From NCBI GenBank assembly GCA_023135865.1, contig JAGLSG010000057.1:1-32379 (forward strand): a DNA stretch of 32,379 bases, written 5' to 3'. A program made the position numbers and the translations under genes. Source of the stretch: Planctomycetota bacterium (lineage in GTDB: Bacteria; Planctomycetota; Phycisphaerae; Sedimentisphaerales; Anaerobacaceae). Below are positions 8,057 to 13,997 of the stretch, one piece after another. Each line of letters opens with the position of its first letter. Within the stretch, counting starts at the first letter, position 1. The notes below the pieces were generated by a model, which saw only the letters and a list, made by a program, of their open reading frames with translations, did no database searches and was not told the DNA's origin.

Positions 8057-8854
8057 TTACGAAAGACCAAGACAATCGGCCATTGAATATAATCCCGGTC
8101 TTTTTCCAATTAGCCATTCGGCTGCTCGCAAAGCACCTTGTGCAAAAGTATCTCTGCTGCTGGCAGTATGATTTAATGTCAGCGTTTCGCCGAGCGTACC
8201 AAACATCACCGAATGAACACCGGTTATATCGCCAGCTCGTACAGCGTGCATTCCAATCTCACCTTTTTTACGCAGGACTTCTTTGCCGTTTCTGCCGTGT
8301 ACAAGGCAATCAGGAAATTTTTTGCCGGTTGCATCGCAAATATTTTCAGCCAGCGTTAAAGCTGTTCCGCTTGGCGAATCTTTTTTGAAGCGATGGTGCT
8401 GCTCAACTATTTCAATATCGTAATCGGTGCCGAGCATAGAGGCAACTTTGCCAGCCAAAGCAAACATAACATTCATCCCAACGCTCATATTTGTAGCATA
8501 CAAAATCGGGATTTTTTCGCCGGCATTTTTTAACTGCATTTGCTGCTCATCGGATAAGCCGGTAGTACCCAAAACCAGAGCTGCTGAATTTGTCAGGCAG
8601 TAATTGAGTGTATCTTCCATTGCCTGCGGCTGCGAAAAATCTATTACAACATCAGCATCAGCTGGATAAACACTGTCGAGTTTGACATCTATTGGTGATG
8701 CGCCTGCCAGTAAACCAGCATCTTTACCAATATCACTGTGTCCTTTTCCCTCGATTGCTGCAATAATATCGAATTTTCCAGCGTCTATAGATAGTGAAAG
8801 GATACGTCTGCCCATTCGGCCGGCGGCACCGGAAACTATTAATTTGGGTCTCAT
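8057..8854 (-). CDS. dapB: 4-hydroxy-tetrahydrodipicolinate reductase
   Basis: This enzyme reduces 4-hydroxy-tetrahydrodipicolinate to tetrahydrodipicolinate with NAD(P)H in the lysine/diaminopimelate pathway, which also feeds peptidoglycan. The 265-aa protein has the N-terminal nucleotide motif VSGAAGRMGRRI, ATNMSVGMNV in the middle, and the signature EQHHRFKKDSPSGTAL containing the catalytic His and Lys. AAGGAG lies about seven bases before the ATG at 8854. It appears to be a single-gene unit, and no other dap gene is present in the window. Confidence 0.96.
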   Translation of the reverse strand: MRPKLIVSGAAGRMGRRILSLSIDAGKFDIIAAIEGKGHSDIGKDAGLLAGASPIDVKLDSVYPADADVVIDFSQPQAMEDTLNYCLTNSAALVLGTTGLSDEQQMQLKNAGEKIPILYATNMSVGMNVMFALAGKVASMLGTDYDIEIVEQHHRFKKDSPSGTALTLAENICDATGKKFPDCLVHGRNGKEVLRKKGEIGMHAVRAGDITGVHSVMFGTLGETLTLNHTASSRDTFAQGALRAAEWLIGKRPGLYSMADCLGLS

Positions 8855-8893
8855 TTTGGCTCCTTTTAAGTTTTTATGCTATAACAACCGACA

Positions 8894-8921
8894 AATATAA
8901 TCGACTTGATATATTTTACAA
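8894..8921 (-). promoter_or_regulatory. Candidate dapB promoter
   Basis: On the minus strand TTGTAA (8921-8916) is followed after 16 bases by TATATT (8899-8894). This would give a leader of about 35 nt before the dapB ribosome site. The -10 box is good and the -35 box is partial. Confidence 0.4.
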
Positions 8922-8939
8922 GTCCAAAGAATTATTCAC

Positions 8940-8969
8940 TTGATTATGTTGTAAAACTAATGGTAAAAT
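8940..8969 (+). promoter_or_regulatory. Candidate promoter for the glycine-zipper lipoprotein
   Basis: TTGATT at 8940-8945 and TAAAAT at 8964-8969 are separated by 18 bases and lie about 65 bases before the start codon. A second TATAAA at 8975-8980 is an alternative -10. Divergent from the dapB promoter candidate. Confidence 0.4.
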
Positions 8970-9036
8970 GGTGGTATAAAAGGGGTTGAATAATGAAGCA
9001 GAGAACACATTTTCTTGAATCTGATGGAGGTATAAA

Positions 9037-9450
9037 ATGAGTAGAATTATGCTTACAATTTTAATGGTAGCTGGGGTATGTTTTGGTTTGATGTTTTTTG
9101 TCGGCTGTGAAAGCGATGCCCAGTCCGGCGCTGCTATAGGCGCATTAGCCGGTGCCGGAGTAGGCCAGCTCGCCGGTCGCAGTCCTGAATCAACGCTAAT
9201 CGGAGCAGCTGTTGGCGGTGGAGCCGGTTATATGATAGGCAATGAACAGGACAAGAAAAAAGCCGCCGCTGAAAGGCAGCAAATCTATCAGGAAATGAAT
9301 ACTATCACAATCAATGTAACCAACAGCAACGGCTCAATTACGCCGGTCAAGTTGGCAAAGCAAGGCGTTGTTTACATTGGCCCTCGCGGCGAAACTTATA
9401 CCAACATACCAACTCAGGAACAGTTAAAACAAGCCGGATATGGCTTCTAA
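9037..9450 (+). CDS. Glycine-zipper lipoprotein
   Basis: This is a 137-aa predicted lipoprotein. A hydrophobic signal segment (about residues 3-22) ends in the lipobox FVGC with Cys24 as the lipidation site. Residues about 31-75 are rich in Gly and Ala with GxxxG spacing (GAAIGALAGAGVGQLAG and a second block GAAVGGGAGYMIG), the glycine-zipper 2TM type seen in outer-membrane SlyB/OmpA-linked proteins. A charged segment (NEQDKKKAAAERQQ) and a C-terminal part without known motifs follow. GGAGG six bases before the ATG and a strong terminator after the stop indicate a single, well-expressed gene. It probably sits in the envelope; exact function is unknown. Confidence 0.85.
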   Translation: MSRIMLTILMVAGVCFGLMFFVGCESDAQSGAAIGALAGAGVGQLAGRSPESTLIGAAVGGGAGYMIGNEQDKKKAAAERQQIYQEMNTITINVTNSNGSITPVKLAKQGVVYIGPRGETYTNIPTQEQLKQAGYGF

Positions 9451-9509
9451 AAAATAAGCTGCTGTAAGAAAAAATTGTCAGCTGGGTGGATTGTATATTG
9501 AAAATTGAG

Positions 9510-9549
9510 GCGGCTGGAAAACCACATGGTTTTTCCAGCCGCTTTTTTT
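9510..9549 (+). terminator. Rho-independent terminator after the glycine-zipper lipoprotein
   Basis: GCGGCTGGAAAACCA (9510-9524) pairs with TGGTTTTTCCAGCCGC (9527-9542), with one bulged T and a very short loop. A run of seven T follows at 9543-9549. It ends the plus-strand lipoprotein transcript about 60 bases after its stop codon. Confidence 0.9.
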
Positions 9550-9577
9550 CCAACGATAAAACTAACTAATTACAAAA

Positions 9578-9874
9578 CTATTGCTCTTTCTTAAACTGAG
9601 CCAGTGCTTGCGGCTCGGCAACTTTGCGATAGCCCATCGCCTTTATAATTTCGAGTACTTCTGTCCAGGTTGGAAACGGTTTTGCGTTTTTCTTTTTGTA
9701 TTCATTGATAGTCATTAAAAACGTAAATTGCTCATCGTTCATCCGGCCTTCTTCAGCGGCCTTTCGCTCATCGCTTCTGCGTCTTCCGCGGCCACGGCCA
9801 CGATCCAGCCCCAGCCGTCTATCAACAACGCTTTCACTGCATTCCAAAACCTGTTGTTTTTCCAGTTCACCCAT
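9578..9874 (-). CDS. Small basic protein of unknown function
   Basis: I cannot assign a function. The 98-aa reading starts at the ATG at 9874, with only a weak GAG upstream. Residues about 19-37 form a strongly basic Arg/Gly stretch (DRGRGRGRRRSDERK). Residues 45-98 look like a compact helical domain beginning MNDEQFTFLMTINEYKKKN, then PFPTWTEVLEIIKAMGYRKV. That second part resembles short conserved proteins I associate with planctomycetes, from memory only. An internal start at Met45 (9742) would leave just this domain. It follows the DUF2007-like gene by 99 bp on the same strand. Confidence 0.6.
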   Translation of the reverse strand: MGELEKQQVLECSESVVDRRLGLDRGRGRGRRRSDERKAAEEGRMNDEQFTFLMTINEYKKKNAKPFPTWTEVLEIIKAMGYRKVAEPQALAQFKKEQ

Positions 9875-9973
9875 TTGTATTGCTCAGTAAATATTATTTT
9901 TTCCGCACAAAATGCAGCCAATGCCCTGAAGCTCCAATCGACAATCAATTCAAATAAAATGACGAAACTTTAA

Positions 9974-10294
9974 TTACTCAAATTCGTCATCAAAAAATTC
10001 ATCGTCGAAATTATCGTCCTCTTGCTCTGCCACAAAATCATAGAAGTCGTCGTAAACATTCTGTGATTCAATAATGACATTTGCCTCATCAAGAAATTCT
10101 TCCGGCACCATTACTGCAATTCCGCTTGCACTTTCCGTCTGTTCATTCTGTTCCCTGAGGACACACGCAACATCATTGACTTTGAGCAAAGATTCATACT
10201 CCCTGGCTTGCTCCATATCCTCTGCAAGAATAAGAGTAACAAATTCACGCAATTTGGCTGCGGACTTTTGAGTTTTTTTCGGACGCTTTTCCAT
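9974..10294 (-). CDS. DUF2007-like small acidic-tailed protein
   Basis: This is a 106-aa protein. The core, residues about 18-78, reads FVTLILAEDMEQAREYESLLKVNDV and ends GIAVMVPEEFLDEANVIIE. That is the pattern of DUF2007-type (putative signal-transducing, ferredoxin-like) domains, where a residue-poor loop separates two beta-alpha units. The N-terminus is lysine-rich (about 2-15). The last 25 residues are almost all Asp, Glu and Phe (DDNFDDEFFDDEFE). GGAAAG lies about eight bases before the ATG. It is likely co-transcribed with the small basic protein downstream. The family role is not established. Confidence 0.65.
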   Translation of the reverse strand: MEKRPKKTQKSAAKLREFVTLILAEDMEQAREYESLLKVNDVACVLREQNEQTESASGIAVMVPEEFLDEANVIIESQNVYDDFYDFVAEQEDDNFDDEFFDDEFE

Positions 10295-10623
10295 TTCATC
10301 TTTCCAAATAAAAACTTATACTTCTCAGCTCCATACAAACAGTTTTCAAAATCCCTTACCAAGGCATTCTCGTCAAAATAAAGCAGCCAAATTATTAAAA
10401 TTTATAACATAGCAACAAAAAATATATCGCAGCAGGCAAAGCTACACAAATATCTGATTTATCTCGTCTGGTTCTATAATTACAAAAATTTAACAATTAA
10501 GTACATTTTTATGTTGCAAATCTCACAATTGGATGTAATAACAGCACATCAATGGTATTCTGACATCTACGGATACGGTGTTGGACGATAAAGTTAAACC
10601 CTTTTGCATGGAGGATTTTTGTA
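10295..10623. other. Non-coding gap upstream of the histone gene
   Basis: This 329-bp gap is very AT-rich between about 10380 and 10500. I see no convincing gene, tRNA or repeat. It should hold promoters for both flanking genes. The best plus-strand guess for the histone is TTGCAA (10514-10519) with TAATAA (10536-10541), a weak match. The histone ribosome site GGAGG lies at about 10611-10615. Confidence 0.5.
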
Positions 10624-10812
10624 ATGGCAAAAAAGCAGAGAGAATCTTTAATTGTAGCAAGCAAAGTCAAGGCCTACATCAAGAGCAAAAAGATGATGAC
10701 CGCGTCAGATTCGCTTGAGGCACTCAGTGATGCTGTCTATGGCATACTTGATGCAGCGGTTACCCGTACAAAGGCAAATCGCCGTAGTACAGTTAAGCCG
10801 CAAGACTTATAA
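10624..10812 (+). CDS. Bacterial single-domain histone-fold protein
   Basis: This is a 62-aa basic protein. Its pattern fits a minimal histone fold: a short first helix (about 9-20, IVASKVKAYIKS), a loop, a long central helix (about 27-51, ending DAAVTRTKANR), then RSTVKPQDL. The last part corresponds to the loop-2 R-x-T-x-x-x-D motif of archaeal histones (GRKTIKAEDI). The protein stops directly after that motif, so the third helix is truncated. The same layout is known for the Bdellovibrio histone Bd0055. I infer a DNA-binding chromatin protein acting as a dimer. GGAGG about eight bases upstream and a long terminator downstream indicate a monocistronic, well-translated gene. Family assignment is from remembered motifs. 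Confidence 0.75.
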   Translation: MAKKQRESLIVASKVKAYIKSKKMMTASDSLEALSDAVYGILDAAVTRTKANRRSTVKPQDL

Positions 10813-10903
10813 AGCAAATTTTAGTGGGTTTTGGGTGGGGGCAATAGGCACATTATAGCCGTTATCTATCCTCAAGGCCTACAGTGGTATTTTGCTAAGC
10901 TTT

Positions 10904-10962
10904 AAGCCGTCTGGAACAAATTGAGCTCAATCAGCTACAATTGGTTCTGGGCGGCTTTTTTT
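10904..10962 (+). terminator. Long Rho-independent terminator after the histone gene
   Basis: The arm 10904-10923 pairs with 10938-10957 over 20 bp with three G-U wobbles and one mismatch. An inner AGCT/AGCT pair extends the stem into the loop. Seven T follow at 10956-10962. The hairpin begins 91 bases after the histone stop codon, leaving a sizeable 3' untranslated region. Confidence 0.9.
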
Positions 10963-11213
10963 CAACTAAATAATAACTATTTTCGGCGTTGCCCTATAAA
11001 ATCAGAATTTATATGGCTAAAATATGTGTGTTTTGGAAAATTTATTGGACTTACTGTAGCAAAAAGCCCGATTTATAGAGTAAGAATCGCTGTAAACGCT
11101 GCTTTTTCGTTGGAATAAGTTTGGATTTCCGTAAACTCTTTCCACCGCAGCTGTTACGTTTCTACAATATAGTTTTTGTAGAGCGAAATCGTTCTAAGGG
11201 AGTTTGGCTATTC
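10963..11213. other. Non-coding gap upstream of the glycogen cluster
   Basis: Open frames here (10921-11118 and the upstream part of 11121-11315) have no family features and overlap the terminator, so I read no gene. A perfect inverted repeat TCTACAA (11161-11167)/TTGTAGA (11176-11182) with an 8-base centre could be an operator or RNA hairpin. A possible promoter is TTGGAA (about 11111) with TAAACT 16 bases later. Confidence 0.4.
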
Positions 11214-11315
11214 GTGAAACTTCCTTTTTACAAAGGTATTTGTCTGGTAACTATAGTTTTATGTCTAAATGGATGTGGGCGTTACATGGTAAATAATGAG
11301 GCGGAGACAATATGA
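11214..11315 (+). CDS. Tiny predicted lipoprotein coupled to the glycosyltransferase
   Basis: A GTG at 11214 opens a 33-aa reading with a classic lipoprotein signal: MKLPFYKG, a hydrophobic run, and the lipobox CLNGC with Cys21 as the lipidation site. The mature peptide would be only 13 residues (CGRYMVNNEAETI). An AAGGGAG ribosome site lies about 11 bases upstream, a little far. The stop TGA overlaps the ATG of the next gene (ATGA at 11312-11315), which implies translational coupling. The frame is open further upstream, but no better start exists. Alternatives are a leader peptide for the downstream gene or a chance frame. No function can be assigned. Confidence 0.45.
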   Translation: MKLPFYKGICLVTIVLCLNGCGRYMVNNEAETI

Positions 11316-12652
11316 AAGTATTGATGTTAGGATGGGAGTTTCCGCCATTCATCTCTGGAGGATTGGGCACTGCCTGCTATGGACTCACCAAGGCGATGGA
11401 TAGTCTTGGAATAAAAGTAACATTTGTTCTGCCGAAAATGGTCGATGCCAATTATGGCGACCACGTCAAGTTACTAAGTCCCGAACCCAATCAATCATCA
11501 GAAGAGTTCTTCAAATTAGATGCGTTAAAAAATGTAACTTTCCGTACAATCAGCTCATCACTTCAACCATATCTGACACCAAAACTTTACCACGAAAAAA
11601 TTGAAGAGCTGCATCTGAAAAAACAAAAAATGAATAGAGTTTTTTCCTGGGAAAACAAAAAACTCTGCGAAAACGATTATGTCTATGAAAACACACCCAA
11701 ACCAATTTCTACAAACTCAGGCCAGAATTACGATGGTGATATGTACACTGAGGTCAATAATTACGCAGCCATGGCCGTTAAACTGGCTCAAAACGAACAG
11801 TTTGATGTAATACACGCTCATGACTGGATGACATATCCGGCTGCTGTAGCAGTAGCATCCGCCACCAACAAACCGCTGGTTGTACACGTACACTCGACAG
11901 AATTCGACCGCAGCGGCGAACATGTCAATCAAACGATATACGATATTGAACGAGCTGGCATGCATGCGGCAAATAAAATTATTGCTGTAAGCCATCTAAC
12001 CAGAAATATAATAATCACCCGATACGGCATCAGCGGCGAAAAAGTCGAGGTTGTACACAATGCAGTAGAACGCAACGGCAATTGGGCCCTAAACAAAAAT
12101 TTCATTAAAAAAGACGAAAAGATTGTTTTATTTCTCGGCCGAATCACAATGCAGAAAGGACCCGAATATTTTCTGCAGGCAGCTAAAAAAGTATTGGAAG
12201 TAATGGACGATGTAAAATTCGTCATGGCCGGCTCAGGAGATATGATGCACAGGACTATCGAAATGGCCGCTGAACTTGGAATTGGCCAAAAAGTCCTGTT
12301 CACAGGTTTCCTGCAGGGTGAAGATGTGCAAAAGATATACAAAATGGCTGATATTTATGTTATGCCCTCAGTATCAGAGCCGTTCGGGATAGCTCCGCTG
12401 GAAGCACTGGAAAATGATGTACCAGTTATAATAAGCAAACAAAGCGGTGTTTCAGAAGTGCTCACTCATGCACTTAAAGTTGATTTCTGGGACGTAGAAG
12501 AAATGGCAAATAAAATTATCGCTGTTCTCAAATATCCGCCACTGCAAATAACATTACGCGATTACGGAAATTTTGAAGTGAGAAAATTACGCTGGAAAGA
12601 ATCCGCTACCAAATGTGCCAAAATATACCAAGAGGCGTTGGTTTCGGTTTAA
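11312..12652 (+). CDS. Glycogen-synthase-like glycosyltransferase (GT-B, GT4/GT5 type)
   Basis: This is a 446-aa retaining GT-B glycosyltransferase, likely to elongate alpha-glucan from a nucleotide sugar in the cytoplasm. The N-terminal domain starts KVLMLGWEFPPFISGGLGTACYGL, the GGLG loop of glycogen/starch synthases, and has FDVIHAHDW (about 164-172). The C-terminal domain has LFLGRITMQKGPEYF (about 273-287), VKFVMAGSGD, and the E-x7-E motif E356PFGIAPLE364 that binds the donor. No typical GT5 KTGGL motif is present, so donor (ADP- or UDP-glucose) is uncertain. The start overlaps the stop of the tiny lipoprotein. It is followed by GH57 and debranching genes, which supports a role in glycogen metabolism. 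Confidence 0.85.
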   Translation: MKVLMLGWEFPPFISGGLGTACYGLTKAMDSLGIKVTFVLPKMVDANYGDHVKLLSPEPNQSSEEFFKLDALKNVTFRTISSSLQPYLTPKLYHEKIEELHLKKQKMNRVFSWENKKLCENDYVYENTPKPISTNSGQNYDGDMYTEVNNYAAMAVKLAQNEQFDVIHAHDWMTYPAAVAVASATNKPLVVHVHSTEFDRSGEHVNQTIYDIERAGMHAANKIIAVSHLTRNIIITRYGISGEKVEVVHNAVERNGNWALNKNFIKKDEKIVLFLGRITMQKGPEYFLQAAKKVLEVMDDVKFVMAGSGDMMHRTIEMAAELGIGQKVLFTGFLQGEDVQKIYKMADIYVMPSVSEPFGIAPLEALENDVPVIISKQSGVSEVLTHALKVDFWDVEEMANKIIAVLKYPPLQITLRDYGNFEVRKLRWKESATKCAKIYQEALVSV

Positions 12653-12740
12653 CTATACTGTTCACGATTGAATTTTCCCGTTTGTACGCGGGTAAGCAGC
12701 TTAAAAATAAGCAGTTATGATTTTGTTTGCGGACATTTAC

Positions 12741-12754
12741 TACCCTGAAGGGTA
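12741..12754 (+). other. Short hairpin before the GH57 gene
   Basis: TACCC and GGGTA enclose a TGAA loop, followed by an AT-rich stretch. The 138-bp gap also holds CCCG/CGGG near 12680. The stem is short and no clean T-run follows. It could be an RNA-processing or weak attenuation signal between the glycosyltransferase and GH57 genes. Confidence 0.25.
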
Positions 12755-12790
12755 TAAATAAATTTTAAATTTTCAGGTGGGATAAAAATA

Positions 12791-13993
12791 ATGGCTTCGA
12801 TATGTTTCTATTTTCAGGTGCATCAACCTACAAGATTAAAACATTACACAGTTTTCGATAAAAAGGAACACTATTTTGACGACCATAAAAATGGCACCAT
12901 TTGTAAAAAGGTTGCGGAAAAATGCTACCTTCCTGCAAATCGTCTGCTCCTTGATGTAATAAATAAATTTCAGGGCAAATTCAAAATATCCTATAGCATA
13001 ACCGGCGTTCTTTTAGAACAGCTTTTCTCATTTTCACCTAAGGTCATAGATACTTTTTGCCAGCTCGCTGAAACCGGATGCGTCGAATTTCTCGCTGAAA
13101 CATATTACCATAGTTTAAGTTTTTTATATTCACATGATGAATTTATAGAGCAGGTAAACAAACATACAAAAGCCATAGAAACACTTTTCGGACAAAAGCC
13201 GAAGGTATTTAGAAATACAGAACTGATATACAATAATGATTTAGCCCAGCTTATTGAATCAATGGGCTGCTTTGATGCAATAATCACCGAAGGCGCAGAC
13301 CATATCCTCGGCTATCGAAGCCCAAATTTTGTCTATACTCCAAGCGGATGCAGCAAATTGAAACTTTTACTGAAAAACTATTCGCTCAGTGATGATGTTG
13401 CGTTCAGATTTTCAAATCGCAACTGGGCACAATGGCCGCTGACAGCAGATAAATTTGCACGCTGGATAAACAAAGTCAATGGAAATGGTAATGTTGTCAA
13501 TCTGTTTATGGATTATGAAACATTCGGTGAACATCAATGGGAAAACACAGGCATATTTGAGTTTATGAAACATTTACCAGAAGAGATTTTAAGACATCCC
13601 GACAATAATTTCAAAACGCCAAGCGAAGTGGCCGAGTCCTACCCGTCAATGGATACGGTTGACGTACCGCATCTGATTAGCTGGGCGGATACAGAAAGAG
13701 ACCTTTCTGCGTGGCTTGGAAACGCAATGCAATCCAACGCAATCCATGAGCTATATCGATTGGAAAAAAAGGTGAAAAATTTCAGCGACGATAAGCTGCT
13801 CTCAGATTGGCGGAAGCTGCAAACATCTGACCACTTCTATTATATGTGTACGAAATATTTTGCTGATGGCGATGTGCATAAATACTTCAATCCTTATGAC
13901 TCGCCCTACGATTCTTACATTAACTTTATGAATGTGCTGGGCAACCTTCAGAAGCGTTGTTCCAAAAAAGAAGATACAGTTTGCCCTGTCTAA
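12791..13993 (+). CDS. GH57 alpha-amylase/glucanotransferase-type glycoside hydrolase
   Basis: This is a 400-aa glycoside hydrolase of family 57, a cytoplasmic enzyme acting on alpha-1,4-glucan. The (beta/alpha)7 barrel motifs are visible in order: FYFQVHQP with His11 (region 1), FLAETYYHS (about 100-108, region 2), FRNTELIYNND with the likely nucleophile E144 (region 3), and LFMDYETFGEHQ with the likely acid/base D241 (region 4). AGGTGGG about nine bases before the ATG is the ribosome site. There is no signal peptide. It lies between the synthase-like and debranching genes, so a role in glycogen turnover or branching is inferred. Whether it hydrolyses, transfers or branches cannot be told from these motifs. 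Confidence 0.88.
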   Translation: MASICFYFQVHQPTRLKHYTVFDKKEHYFDDHKNGTICKKVAEKCYLPANRLLLDVINKFQGKFKISYSITGVLLEQLFSFSPKVIDTFCQLAETGCVEFLAETYYHSLSFLYSHDEFIEQVNKHTKAIETLFGQKPKVFRNTELIYNNDLAQLIESMGCFDAIITEGADHILGYRSPNFVYTPSGCSKLKLLLKNYSLSDDVAFRFSNRNWAQWPLTADKFARWINKVNGNGNVVNLFMDYETFGEHQWENTGIFEFMKHLPEEILRHPDNNFKTPSEVAESYPSMDTVDVPHLISWADTERDLSAWLGNAMQSNAIHELYRLEKKVKNFSDDKLLSDWRKLQTSDHFYYMCTKYFADGDVHKYFNPYDSPYDSYINFMNVLGNLQKRCSKKEDTVCPV

Positions 13994-13997
13994 TCGT

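Noticed and set aside
9739-9948. 69-aa minus-strand frame overlapping the small basic protein
   Set aside because: It is out of frame with the more convincing 9578-9874 reading and has no motif or ribosome site.
10921-11118. 65-aa open frame downstream of the histone
   Set aside because: It begins inside the terminator hairpin, has no ribosome site and no recognisable domain. Its composition looks like translated AT-rich spacer.
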